Origin: Streptomyces sp. S.PB5
GTDB taxonomy: Bacteria; Actinomycetota; Actinomycetes; Streptomycetales; Streptomycetaceae
DNA: 64,000 nt
Direction of reading: 5' to 3'
NCBI RefSeq assembly: GCF_030403745.1
Contig: NZ_JAQMWP010000008.1
Location: 62,001 to 126,000 of the forward strand
Of this stretch, positions 7,824 to 16,406 are shown piece by piece (within the stretch, counting starts at the first letter, position 1; each line of letters begins with the position of its first letter). A model generated the notes under the pieces. It did no database searches, was not told the origin of the DNA, and saw nothing but the letters and a program-made list of their open reading frames with translations. The position numbers were made by a program, and so were the translations under genes.

Positions 7824-10145
7824 TCAGCCCCCCAGGATCACCCTCAGGTCCGCCGCGTTCGCCTCCGTGACCTTCCACAGCTCCTGCTGGCGGCCATGGA
7901 CGTCCGCGACCGTCTTGCTGTGGTCGGCGAGCAGGTCCTTGGAACGCTCGACGAGGCGGGCCGCGAGGTGGCGGTCGTGGACCGAGACGCCCCACTCCGG
8001 GCGCTCGATGTCGCGGAGGAAGTACGCCATCTTCGGGTGCGAGATGAGGCTGATGATGGGCGTGCCGACGCCGAACGGGATCATCCCGGCGTGGCCGCGC
8101 ATGCCGATCACCAGCTTGGTGCGGGCGTAGAGCTCGCGGATCTGGTCGTTCTCGAAGTCGTACATCGGGATGACCGGCATCGAGACGCCGTGCTCGCGGC
8201 GCAGGTCGAAGGCGATCTTCTCGTCGTCGAGGGAGTGCGCGACGCACTGGACCTCGGCCAGCTCGCCCAAGTCCTTGACCGCCTGGGCCATTTGGGCGAG
8301 GAAGTAGCCGTAGTCGTGGCCGAAGCGCAGGCCCGCGCGGTCGTACGCGGCGTTGATGAGGATGGTGTTCTCGCGCTGCGCCGGGTCCTGCCAGCCGTCG
8401 ACCAGCTGGCGCATGACCGTGGTGGGACAAGGCTGGAAGCGCACCTTGTCGTGCAGGCGCGAGGGCAGCATCGCGCGGACCTTCTCGATCGAGCCGTGGT
8501 TGCGCAGACCGAAGAAGGCGGACCGCTCGACGAGTTGGAGGAGCGACTCGCGGAAGCGGTTGGCGCGGTACGACTGGCCGTCGAAGGCGTTGAAGCCCAC
8601 GGCGAAGACCGCGATCGGCACGTCGATGCGGCCCAGGAGCGCGTCGGGGACGTTCCACTGCCAGGCGCTGTTGCCGTTGGGCATGGTGTCCGGGATGAAC
8701 AGGCCACCGCCGCCGATGACCAGGCCGCGGCGGGCGTTGACGCGTTCCAGGGCGGCCTCGTCGAAGAGCCGGTGGGCATGGACCGAGTGCCAGCGGCGGG
8801 AGGTGGTGTCCGGGCCGAAGGCCAGGCGGACCGTCTCCGGGAGGAGCTTGTCGCCGGCGTTGCCCTGTCGGTCCATGTAGAAGGCGACGTGGGCGAGTTG
8901 GTCCTCGGCGCTCCCCCGCTCCTGAGAGGGGACGGCCGCCGCGCGCTGCGCCCAGAGGCGGCTGGGGCGGTGGGTCGGGTCGACCGTGATGCCCGCGGTG
9001 GCGTACGCGAGGGCCTCGGTGGTGTCGCCGTGCACCCAGGCCATCTGGGCCAGCCGGGCATAGGCGGTGGCGGCCCGGTTGGGGGCGGCGGTGGCCAGCA
9101 GCAGCTGGGCCTTGGCCTCCTCGTACCGGGAGACGCTCATCAGGGCGTGGCCGAGCACCTCGTGCGGCCAGGCCTCGTCGAGCGGGATGCGGACCCCGCC
9201 GAGGATGTCGACGGCGTCCTGGTAGTCGCCGTTCGCGATGTGCGCGGCGGCGACCTTGCGGGCCACCTCCACATCGCCGGTGCGCTTGACGTGCGGGGTG
9301 CCGAAGTGGACGACCAGGTCGTGGTGGAGTCCGCCCTGCTTCTCCAGATAGGCCGCCTGGAAGTCGGCGTCCGACAGCTCGTACTCGCGCCATTTGTCCT
9401 CGGCCTGGCTGTACCCGGCCTCGCCGCCCTGCCACGGCTTGTGGCGGCCGGTGAAGTGCAGGATCGCGGTGTCCTCGGGGACCGGAAGGTCGCCGGAGAG
9501 CCGCCGCTTGACGAAGTTGTAGCGCGGGTCGAGGCGGACGAAGTCGCCGTCGAGGACCGAGTTGAGGATGCCCTGGTCGTGCTTGTCGAGCTCGTAGTCG
9601 CCGGAGCGCCCGCACTTGTCGAGCCTGGCGCAGAACTCGTCGCTCAGGTACTCGCGCTGGATGACGAGGAGCCCGGAGTTGAGCTTGTGCTGCCCGTAGA
9701 AGAACTGCGGGACGGCCGCCAACCCCTCGCGCAGCTGGAGGAGTTCACCGAGGTCACCGAGGACGACCATGTCGGTGTCGAGGGTGATGACGGTGTCGTA
9801 CTCGCGGATCCTGAACACGTCGAGGATGAAGTACGCCTTGCGGACCAGGTAGTTGTCCTGGTCGCCCTTCTTGTACGAGTCGTAGTGCGTGTCGTTGACC
9901 CGCTTGAGGACGATCCTCGGGTGCAGGGCGCGGATCTGCGCCAGGGAACCGGGGCGCAGATCGTCGTAGAGGACGACGAAGTCCTCGCAGACGCCCGGGT
10001 TGGACAGGGCGAGGCTGCGCAGGAGGGTGAGGAAGCCGGGCAGGTAGTTCTCGTCGACGTAGGACGCGAAGGCGATGCGGCGCTTGCCGGTGAGCGCGTG
10101 GGCGTCGGTCGCGGGGGCCTGTGTCGCAGGCAGGGCGGTGGTCAT
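7824..10145 (-). CDS. GT8 glycosyltransferase - TPR - polysaccharide pyruvyltransferase fusion
   Basis: This 773-residue cytoplasmic enzyme joins two activities. Residues ~20-245 form a GT8-type domain: the DTD metal/sugar-nucleotide motif is at 123-125, followed by HDQGILN and LHFTGRHKPW. Residues ~290-395 are helical TPR-like repeats. Residues ~420-773 match polysaccharide pyruvyl transferase, with NAGDKLL, IGGGGLFIP and GMRGHAGMIPFG. The expected roles are sugar transfer and ketal-pyruvylation of an acidic surface glycan. The ATG at 10145 overlaps the previous gene's stop by ATGA, so the pair is translationally coupled; a GTG-initiated extension to 10196 was rejected because it runs into that gene. 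The exact acceptor is unknown. Confidence 0.85.
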   Translation of the reverse strand: MTTALPATQAPATDAHALTGKRRIAFASYVDENYLPGFLTLLRSLALSNPGVCEDFVVLYDDLRPGSLAQIRALHPRIVLKRVNDTHYDSYKKGDQDNYLVRKAYFILDVFRIREYDTVITLDTDMVVLGDLGELLQLREGLAAVPQFFYGQHKLNSGLLVIQREYLSDEFCARLDKCGRSGDYELDKHDQGILNSVLDGDFVRLDPRYNFVKRRLSGDLPVPEDTAILHFTGRHKPWQGGEAGYSQAEDKWREYELSDADFQAAYLEKQGGLHHDLVVHFGTPHVKRTGDVEVARKVAAAHIANGDYQDAVDILGGVRIPLDEAWPHEVLGHALMSVSRYEEAKAQLLLATAAPNRAATAYARLAQMAWVHGDTTEALAYATAGITVDPTHRPSRLWAQRAAAVPSQERGSAEDQLAHVAFYMDRQGNAGDKLLPETVRLAFGPDTTSRRWHSVHAHRLFDEAALERVNARRGLVIGGGGLFIPDTMPNGNSAWQWNVPDALLGRIDVPIAVFAVGFNAFDGQSYRANRFRESLLQLVERSAFFGLRNHGSIEKVRAMLPSRLHDKVRFQPCPTTVMRQLVDGWQDPAQRENTILINAAYDRAGLRFGHDYGYFLAQMAQAVKDLGELAEVQCVAHSLDDEKIAFDLRREHGVSMPVIPMYDFENDQIRELYARTKLVIGMRGHAGMIPFGVGTPIISLISHPKMAYFLRDIERPEWGVSVHDRHLAARLVERSKDLLADHSKTVADVHGRQQELWKVTEANAADLRVILGG

Positions 10146-11605
10146 CGCAGGGAGATCCTCATGTCGGTCACGCTCTGGGCCCGCTGCATGACCCATGCCT
10201 TCTCGCTGGTGTACTCGTGCACGGACGTGATCGCGAGCTTCATCGCCTCCTGGACGCGGTAGGCGCCGCTCTCGTAGAAGTCGAAGCCGATCAGGTCAAG
10301 GGTCGGGCTGACGTCCAGGAAGTCCAGCAGGTACAGCATGTTGAAGCCGGTCGTCGGGATGCCCGACCAGACGTCGGTGCCGAGCTTGCCGATGTTGCGG
10401 ACGGGCCAGCGCAGCGACTCGTCGCCGAGGTAGGTCTGCGCGCCGGGCACGAGCCGGTTGCGCAGGGAGTACTTCCAGTCGCCGGAGATCCCGCCGAACA
10501 CCAGCCGGGTGTCGACCCGCTGGTCCCAGTTGAAGCCGTGCTTGTGGATGGTGGCGTGGATGTCGGTGCGCGAGCCGGTGTGCTTGGGGTCGATCCGGTA
10601 CGAGTTGAAGCGGACGACGATGTCGTACGCGTCGATCTCGGCGCCCATCGAACTGGCGCCGACGCGCCCGGAGTTGGCGATCAGGCAGATCGACTTGCCG
10701 GCGATCCGGTTGCGGAACTCACCGAGGCTGATCCACTCCACGCCGCCGACGGTGGGGTCGGCGACGGGGCCGCGCATGCGGTTGCGGCGCTGCTCGGCGT
10801 AGAGGCCGAGGGCCTCGGTGAGGGCGGCGAGGTCCGTCGACTCGGTGGTGCGCAGGTCCAGGTACTGGCTGAGGAGTTCCTGCCGGTCGGCGACCGGGGC
10901 GTCCTCGGCGGCCAGGGTGAGGAGCGCTCCCACGAGGCGCGGCTCGGCCTCGGTCCAGTCCCCCACGGCCTGTGCGGCCAGGCCCTCGGCCCAGACGTCG
11001 GTGGCGGCGCGGCGGGTGAACTGCTCGGCGCGCGGGTTCTGCCGCCTGAGCAGCGCGAGCAGCTCGCGCTCCTTCTCGGCCGCGACGCGCAGACCGGCGA
11101 CCTTGGCGCGGACGCCGAAGCCGTCGTCGTCGGTGAGGGCGAGGTACTTCTCGTACGCCTCGACCGCCTCGGTCTCCTCGCCCAGGGCCTCCAGGAGCCG
11201 GGCGCGCAGCCGCCAGCCGGCGCGGGAGTTCTTGCGCTGGGCGATGACGGTGTCGCTGATGACGAGGGCGAGGTTCAGCTCGTCGTCGTAGCCGCACTCC
11301 AGGGCCTTGTTGGCGACGGCGAGCAGGGCGTCGAGGAGCTCGCCCGGGATGTTCGAGGACGGGGTGGTGGCGCCCTTGACGGCCCGCTTGAGCAGGGCGG
11401 TGGCACCGCCGGCCGGGGCGGGCGCGGGCGCGGTGGTGGCGGTCGTGCCCCACACCACCAGCAGCTTGCGCAGCTGTTCCGCGAGTTCGACGCGGCGCCG
11501 GTCGATGCTGCCGACGACCTTCCCGCTGTGCACCGCGCAGGCGCGCAGGCAGTCGTCCAGCTCCCCTCCACGCGCACGTGCACGTCTCTTCTGGACCGTC
11601 GTCAT
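10142..11605 (-). CDS. GT29 sialyltransferase-like glycosyltransferase with N-terminal TPR region
   Basis: This 487-residue protein has an Arg-rich start, then alpha-helical TPR-like repeats over ~residues 80-275. The C-terminal catalytic part carries features of GT29 sialyl motifs. A motif L-like block at ~305-335 reads CLIANSGRVG...GAEIDAYDIVVRFN. A motif S-like block at ~418-445 reads GIPTTGFNMLYLL...LDLIGFDFY. A late SVHEY resembles the motif III/VS histidine region. GT29 enzymes use CMP-linked nonulosonic acids. The ATG at 11605 is preceded by GGGAG; an in-frame TTG at 11629 lacks a ribosome site. It is coupled to the downstream GT8/pyruvyltransferase gene. Sialic versus Kdn-type donor cannot be told from sequence. 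Confidence 0.8.
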   Translation of the reverse strand: MTTVQKRRARARGGELDDCLRACAVHSGKVVGSIDRRRVELAEQLRKLLVVWGTTATTAPAPAPAGGATALLKRAVKGATTPSSNIPGELLDALLAVANKALECGYDDELNLALVISDTVIAQRKNSRAGWRLRARLLEALGEETEAVEAYEKYLALTDDDGFGVRAKVAGLRVAAEKERELLALLRRQNPRAEQFTRRAATDVWAEGLAAQAVGDWTEAEPRLVGALLTLAAEDAPVADRQELLSQYLDLRTTESTDLAALTEALGLYAEQRRNRMRGPVADPTVGGVEWISLGEFRNRIAGKSICLIANSGRVGASSMGAEIDAYDIVVRFNSYRIDPKHTGSRTDIHATIHKHGFNWDQRVDTRLVFGGISGDWKYSLRNRLVPGAQTYLGDESLRWPVRNIGKLGTDVWSGIPTTGFNMLYLLDFLDVSPTLDLIGFDFYESGAYRVQEAMKLAITSVHEYTSEKAWVMQRAQSVTDMRISLR

Positions 11606-11823
11606 GGCACTCCCGATTTTTCTTACCAAAGGTGAGACGAGTTCTTGGGGTTTACCGCTTGTGTGGGGGGATTCTGAGGGAATTTAGGAAGCCAAAACGA
11701 CATTCAGGTGAACTGGCCGGGACCGGACGGCTAATCGTTGGGTCGCCAACCAAGACATCCCTGTGATTCGGACTAATGTGCCTGTGTACACCCACAGGAA
11801 CAGTTGCAGTCGAGGGGATTTCT

Positions 11824-12942
11824 GTGACCACGATGACCGTCCGCCAGGTCACCGAAGCACCACGGCGGCCGGAACGGGCGCAGCCCCGGGAGTCCCGGCT
11901 GCGCGCCCTCGACGGACTGCGGCTGGTGGCCGCGCTGATGGTCGCCGCATACCACTACGGCGGCCGGGGCGGCGAAGTCACCGCGGCCTGGGGAACGTCC
12001 GCGAAAGAGCAGTTCCCGACGCTGAGCGGCTATTTCGCATACGGCTGTCTCGGCGTCCAGGTGTTTTTCGTGATCAGCGGATTCGTGATCTGCATGAGCG
12101 GGTGGGGACGGCCGCTGAAGTCGTTCTTCGCGTCCCGCGCCTCCCGGCTGCTGCCCGCCTACTGGGTCGCGGTCGTGCTGGTCACGGCGGTGTTCGCGCT
12201 GCCGGTGGTCGCGTACAAGGCGGTGTCGCCGAGCGATGCGCTGGTGAACCTCACGATGCTGCAGCAGCCGCTGGGCGTGGACCGGGTGCTGGGCGTCTGC
12301 TGGACGCTGTGGGCCGAGGTCCGCTTCTACGCGCTCTTCGCGCTGTGTGTCGTCCTGCCGGGGGCCTCCCGCCGCCGGGTCATCATGTTCTGCGCGGGCT
12401 GGACGCTGGCGGCGGCGCTCGCGCAGGCCGCGCGTCAGCCGCTGCTCGACGTCGTGCTGATGCCGGAGTACGCGCCGTTCTTCATCGGCGGTGTCGGCCT
12501 CTACCTCGTGCACCGCGACCGGCGGGACGTGTACGCGTGGGGCATCGTGGGCGTGAGCTTCCTGATCGGGCAGCACTACGCGGTACGGAGCCTGTGGAAC
12601 GCCACCGACCCGAACGCCTTCGCGCACCGCACCACGTTCGGCATCGTCGCCGTCGTCGCCTTCGGGTTCCTCGCCGTCGCCGCGATCGCGCTGGGGTGGC
12701 TCAACTGGGCGGACTGGAAGTGGCTGACGGTGGCCGGGGCGCTGACGTACCCCTTCTATCTCGTCCACGAACACCTGGGCTGGGTGGTGATCCACGGGCT
12801 GCACATCGGGCTGGGGCTGCCGTCCGGGGAGACCTTCGCACTGACGGTCGTGGCGATGCTCGCGCTGGCCTGGCTGATGAACCGGTACGTGGAGAAACCG
12901 CTGACTCCGAAGCTGCGTTCGGCTTTGGCCAAGGCTCACTGA
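11824..12942 (+). CDS. acyltransferase family 3 membrane protein (OafA-like)
   Basis: This integral membrane O-acyltransferase has about ten hydrophobic segments. After a short basic N-terminus it shows LRALDGLRLVAALMVAAYHYGG, where the family motif normally has a catalytic histidine (here YHY). FFVISGFVI and RASRLLPAYW follow, and the C-terminus has YPFYLVHEHLGW. Such enzymes O-acetylate or succinylate surface sugars or lipids. The GTG at 11824 follows GAGGGG with 6-nt spacing, whereas upstream in-frame starts have no ribosome site. It is divergent from the sialyltransferase-like gene and shares a ~220-bp promoter region with it, which suggests a role in the same glycan. Confidence 0.85.
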   Translation: MTTMTVRQVTEAPRRPERAQPRESRLRALDGLRLVAALMVAAYHYGGRGGEVTAAWGTSAKEQFPTLSGYFAYGCLGVQVFFVISGFVICMSGWGRPLKSFFASRASRLLPAYWVAVVLVTAVFALPVVAYKAVSPSDALVNLTMLQQPLGVDRVLGVCWTLWAEVRFYALFALCVVLPGASRRRVIMFCAGWTLAAALAQAARQPLLDVVLMPEYAPFFIGGVGLYLVHRDRRDVYAWGIVGVSFLIGQHYAVRSLWNATDPNAFAHRTTFGIVAVVAFGFLAVAAIALGWLNWADWKWLTVAGALTYPFYLVHEHLGWVVIHGLHIGLGLPSGETFALTVVAMLALAWLMNRYVEKPLTPKLRSALAKAH

Positions 12943-13017
12943 GGGTCCGCGAGGTGTTCACCTGACGTTCCGCTCGGGGCCAGTTTGTCCGGTTCTCAGC
13001 GAGCAGGAATATGTCTC

Positions 13018-13911
13018 ATGGACAACCCACAGAAAACCCCCACCCTCCCCGGCGAACTCAAAGACGTCCCCGGCTGGTTCCCGCCGCTCGACCAGGTGCT
13101 GTTCACCTGGCTGCTCGACCGGCAGGAAGCCCAGGGCCACAAGGGCGATCTGGTCGAACTCGGCGCCTACATGGGCAAGAGCGCGATCCTGCTGGGGCGG
13201 CACCTGGGCCCCGGCGAGCAGTTCACGGTCTGCGACCTCTTCGGCGGCGAGGCGCCGGACGGGGCGAACAAGGCGGAGACGGCCAAGTCGTACGCCTCGC
13301 TGACACGGCAGGCGTTCGAGCGGAACTATCTCTCCTTCCATGACGCCCTGCCCCGGGTGATCGAGGCGCCGAGCTCGGTGATCTCGTCGGAGGTGGCGGC
13401 GGGCAGCTGCCGGTTCGTCCACATCGACGCGTCGCACCTGTACGAGCATGTGCGGGACGACATCGGGGCGGCGCGTGATCTTCTGCAGCCGGAGGGGGTC
13501 GTGGTGCTCGACGACTTCCGGTCCGAGCACACGCCCGGCGTGTCGGTGGCCACGTGGGAGGCGGTGCTGAACCGGGAGCTGCGGGTGATCTGCCTCAGCA
13601 CGCAGAAGCTGTACGGGACCTGGGGGGATCCGGGGCCGGTGCAGGAGGAGCTGCTGGAGATGCTGCGGGGCCGGACGGACTGCGGGCTGAGTGTGCAGGA
13701 GGCGGCGGGGCAACGGCTGATCCGAGCGCGGGCGAAGGGGATGCGGGCGCCGGAGTTCCCGAGGTCGCGTCACTACGTCGAACCGGCACCGGCACCGGCG
13801 CCCACCCCCGCGCCCCCGCACCGACGCTCCCCGGCCCGTCGTATCGCGGTGGACCTGCTGCCCCCGATCATCACCAGGACCGTCCGACGAGCCCGGACGA
13901 GCAGGGCCTGA
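13018..13911 (+). CDS. class I SAM-dependent methyltransferase (Methyltransf_24 type)
   Basis: This 297-residue soluble protein has a SAM-binding Rossmann signature near residues 40-65 (DLVELGAYMGKSAILLG). FVHIDASHLYEHVRDDI and GVVVLDDF follow, typical of Methyltransf_24/macrocin-O-methyltransferase-like enzymes found in glycan and antibiotic clusters. The C-terminus ends in a Pro/Ala-rich linker and a basic tail. The ATG at 13018 is preceded by AGGA; a longer start at 12985 has no better site. It follows the acyltransferase on the same strand by 75 bp, so it probably modifies the same polymer or its precursors. Confidence 0.8.
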   Translation: MDNPQKTPTLPGELKDVPGWFPPLDQVLFTWLLDRQEAQGHKGDLVELGAYMGKSAILLGRHLGPGEQFTVCDLFGGEAPDGANKAETAKSYASLTRQAFERNYLSFHDALPRVIEAPSSVISSEVAAGSCRFVHIDASHLYEHVRDDIGAARDLLQPEGVVVLDDFRSEHTPGVSVATWEAVLNRELRVICLSTQKLYGTWGDPGPVQEELLEMLRGRTDCGLSVQEAAGQRLIRARAKGMRAPEFPRSRHYVEPAPAPAPTPAPPHRRSPARRIAVDLLPPIITRTVRRARTSRA

Positions 13912-13914
13912 CGT

Positions 13915-14559
13915 TCAGCGGTACCGCGCCTCGATCCCCGCGATCACCAGCGCCAGGCCCTCCTCGAAGTGCCGTTCGTAGTCCTCGAAGATCTCCGCAC
14001 CCGCCGCGGCCGACAGCGGGAAGTCGGTCATCAGGCGGGCGCGTTCCGCCAGGTCGAAGCCCTCTCGGCGTTCGCCCGGCAGGGGCTGCACGCTCTGTTC
14101 CTCGATGACGAAGCCGAGGGTGTAGAAGTACGTCGTCGAGGCCGCGCGGACCGCCTGGGCGAGGGTGAAGCCGGCCGAGGTGAACAGGCGCAGGTTGTCC
14201 TCCATCGCCTCCACGTGCACGAGGCTCGTGAAGCGTGTGCCGCTGAAGACCTTGGCGCCGTCGCGGTAGCCGAGCAGGGCGGTGCGCAGTCCGCGGTTGG
14301 TCTTCAGCAGCCGCTGCTGCCAGGTGTCGCCGGGATCCAGCGCGGTCCCGGCGATCATGCGGCGGTACATCTCCGTCGCCATCTCGTCGAGCAGCGCCTG
14401 CTTGTCCTTGAAGTGCCAGTACAGGGCCGGTGCCTTGACGTCGAGTTCCTTGGCGATGGCGCGGAGGGTCAGACCGTCCAGGCCCAGTTCGCCCAGGAGC
14501 TTCAAGGCCGTGTCCGCGACACGGAGCCGGTCGAGGGGCGCGCGCTTTTCCGTACTCAC
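13915..14559 (-). CDS. TetR-family repressor, tetracycline-repressor type
   Basis: This 214-residue regulator has an N-terminal helix-turn-helix (DGLTLRAIAKELDVKAPALYWHFKDKQALLDEM, residues ~30-62) of the form seen in true TetR proteins. A Tet_C-like ligand domain follows, with TSLVHVEAMEDNLRLF and ERRFEEGL-like helices. It is transcribed divergently from an FAD monooxygenase, and two perfect CTTAAC-N3-GTTAAG operators lie between the starts, so it very likely represses both genes until an aromatic ligand binds. The GTG at 14559 was chosen because the longer frame would run through both operators. The stop is 4 bp from the methyltransferase stop on the other strand. Confidence 0.9.
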   Translation of the reverse strand: MSTEKRAPLDRLRVADTALKLLGELGLDGLTLRAIAKELDVKAPALYWHFKDKQALLDEMATEMYRRMIAGTALDPGDTWQQRLLKTNRGLRTALLGYRDGAKVFSGTRFTSLVHVEAMEDNLRLFTSAGFTLAQAVRAASTTYFYTLGFVIEEQSVQPLPGERREGFDLAERARLMTDFPLSAAAGAEIFEDYERHFEEGLALVIAGIEARYR

Positions 14560-14568
14560 GCTTGACAG

Positions 14569-14583
14569 CTTAACAGCGTTAAG
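14569..14583. promoter_or_regulatory. TetR operator O1
   Basis: CTTAACAGCGTTAAG is a perfect 6-bp inverted repeat with a 3-bp spacer. It lies 10 bp upstream of the repressor start, and so is placed to autoregulate it. Its centre is 37 bp from that of O2. Confidence 0.85.
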
Positions 14584-14605
14584 GGCACCCTTGCCGACAA
14601 CAGAA

Positions 14606-14620
14606 CTTAACGACGTTAAG
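14606..14620. promoter_or_regulatory. TetR operator O2
   Basis: CTTAACGACGTTAAG is a second perfect copy with the same half-sites. Its right half overlaps the AAGGAG ribosome site of the monooxygenase (ATG at 14631), so bound repressor would sit across the promoter or leader of that gene. Confidence 0.85.
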
Positions 14621-14630
14621 GAGATCTGCG

Positions 14631-16028
14631 ATGGATGTTCTGATTGTCGGAGCCGGCCCGACCGGTCTCGCCCTCGGTATCGACCTCGCCCGGCGCGGGG
14701 TGGACGCGCTGGTGGTGGAGAAGGCCGACGCGCTCTTCCCCGGCTCACGCGGCAAGGGCATCCAGCCGCGCACGATGGAGGTCTTCGACGACCTCGGCGT
14801 GGTGGACGCCGTTCGCGCGGCCGGGGGCGGCTACCCGGTCGGGATGATCTGGCAGGACGGCCGGCAGATGGGCGAGCACCAGATGTTCGACCCGGCCGAG
14901 GCGACGGAGGACTCCCCCTACAACGAGCCGATGATGGTGCCGCAGTGGAGGACCCAGCAGATCCTCGCGGCGCGGCTGGCCAAGCTGGGCGGAACGGTCT
15001 CCTTCGGACGGGAGCTGACCGGGCTCACGCAAGACGCGGAAGGGGTCACCGCCCACTTCGCCGACGGCACGGACCTCCGCGCCCGGTACGCGGTCGCCGC
15101 GGACGGCGGCCGCTCGGCGGTCCGGCGTGCGCTCGGCATCGGCATGACCGGCGAGCCGGTCGACCCGAAGCCGATGCTGGTGGCGGACGTACGGCTGACC
15201 GGCCTGGACCGCGAGCACTGGCACCTCTTCCCGCCGCGCGGCGAGGACGACGGGTTCCTGGCGATCTGCCCGCTCGCCGGCACGGAGGACTTCCAGGTGG
15301 CGGCCCAGTTCCCGGAGGGCAGCACGGTGGACGTGTCCCTGGACGGCGTCCGCAAAGTCATCGCCGCCCGCTCGCACCTGGACGCCGACGCGGTGACCGA
15401 GCTGCGCTGGGCCTCCGACTTCCGGCCCCGCATGGCCCTCGCCGACCGCTTCCGCTCCGGCCGGGTCTTCCTCGCCGGGGACGCGGCCCACATCCACTCC
15501 CCGGCGGGCGGACAGGGGCTGAACACCAGCGTCCAGGACGCCTACAACCTGGGCTGGAAGCTGGGGGCGGTGCTGAGGGGCGGGGCGCCTCTGTCGCTGC
15601 TGGACACGTACGAGGAGGAGCGGCGGCCCATCGCCGCGGACATGCTGGGCCTGTCGAAGAGCGTCCACCGGGGCGAGACGCGGCGCGGGGAGGCGACGCG
15701 GCAGCTGGGGCTGGGGTACCGGGACTCGTCACTCACGGAGGAGACCTGCGCGACCCCGGGGGCGGTGCGGGCCGGCGACCGCGCACCCGACGGGCTGCTG
15801 GACGGCGTACGCCTCTTCGACGCGTTCCGGGGGCCGCACTGGACGCTGGTGGCGGTGGGGACGGAGGCTCCCGGCGGGCTGCCGGAGGCGGTCAGGGTCG
15901 TGAGGGGTGAGGCGCAGGCGTCGTACGGGGCGGGGCTGTTCCTGGTGCGGCCGGACGGTTACGTGGGTTGGGCCGGTGACCAGGCAGCCGGGCTCACGGG
16001 CTACCTGGACCGCTTCGGCCTTCGCTAG
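14631..16028 (+). CDS. FAD-dependent aromatic monooxygenase (PheA/TfdB, RdmE/TetX-like)
   Basis: This 465-residue group A flavoprotein hydroxylase uses NAD(P)H and O2. VLIVGAGPTGLALGIDLARRG is the N-terminal GxGxxG. AADGGRSAVRRALGI is the DG motif, and GRVFLAGDAAHIHSPAGGQGLN is the GD motif. The C-terminal ~90 residues resemble the thioredoxin-like tail of the phenol/angucycline hydroxylase group. The repressor partnership recalls tetracycline- or polyketide-inactivating oxygenases, so a detoxification or tailoring role is likely, though the substrate is unknown. AAGGAG lies 7 nt before the ATG. Expression is probably controlled by O1/O2. Confidence 0.9.
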   Translation: MDVLIVGAGPTGLALGIDLARRGVDALVVEKADALFPGSRGKGIQPRTMEVFDDLGVVDAVRAAGGGYPVGMIWQDGRQMGEHQMFDPAEATEDSPYNEPMMVPQWRTQQILAARLAKLGGTVSFGRELTGLTQDAEGVTAHFADGTDLRARYAVAADGGRSAVRRALGIGMTGEPVDPKPMLVADVRLTGLDREHWHLFPPRGEDDGFLAICPLAGTEDFQVAAQFPEGSTVDVSLDGVRKVIAARSHLDADAVTELRWASDFRPRMALADRFRSGRVFLAGDAAHIHSPAGGQGLNTSVQDAYNLGWKLGAVLRGGAPLSLLDTYEEERRPIAADMLGLSKSVHRGETRRGEATRQLGLGYRDSSLTEETCATPGAVRAGDRAPDGLLDGVRLFDAFRGPHWTLVAVGTEAPGGLPEAVRVVRGEAQASYGAGLFLVRPDGYVGWAGDQAAGLTGYLDRFGLR

Positions 16029-16350
16029 TCGTCGCCGTCGAGGAGGGTGTCGACGGACAGTTCGAGGGTGACGCCGACGGACTCGGGGACGGGGACGGAC
16101 TGGCCTCGCATCAACCGGAAGGCTCTGGGCGCATAGCAGTTGTGCTGAACGTGAGTGCTCAGGAAATCCGCTTCAACGACGGAAAGGTCAGGCACCGCGA
16201 AGTCGTCCACCCCCGTCGGCAGCCACAGACCGATGCCCAGTAGGCACATGAGTCCGCGTTCCTCTTGAGAACCTCACCGCGATACCCCTCCAGCTCCCGA
16301 GTGAGCCAACTTTCGGCTTCGAGTACGGTCGTCCGCCGCGCACGCACCAC
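16025..16350 (-). pseudogene. remnant of a Uma2-family (PD-(D/E)XK-like) protein
   Basis: Two frames together spell parts of a Streptomyces Uma2 protein. The upstream part (LEAESWLTRELEGYRGEVLK) is separated by a frameshift near 16250 from GLWLPTGVDDFAVPDLSVVEADF. The latter runs on to HNCYAPRAFRL and then directly into a C-terminal-like GQSVPVPESVGVTLELSVDTLL. In intact relatives about 50 residues with the nuclease-fold core lie between RAFRL and the last part, so that core is deleted here. The stop codon overlaps the monooxygenase stop on the opposite strand. The family match is from memory. Confidence 0.55.
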
Positions 16351-16406
16351 CGCAGCAACTCCCCTCCGGATACGGAAACTTACTCACCGTACCCGGCGTT
16401 GGTCAC

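Noticed and set aside
7692..10262. 856-codon plus-strand frame opposite the GT8 fusion gene
   Set aside because: Its text is Val/Asp/Glu/Arg-rich mirror coding; the minus-strand frame has clear GT8 and pyruvyltransferase motifs.
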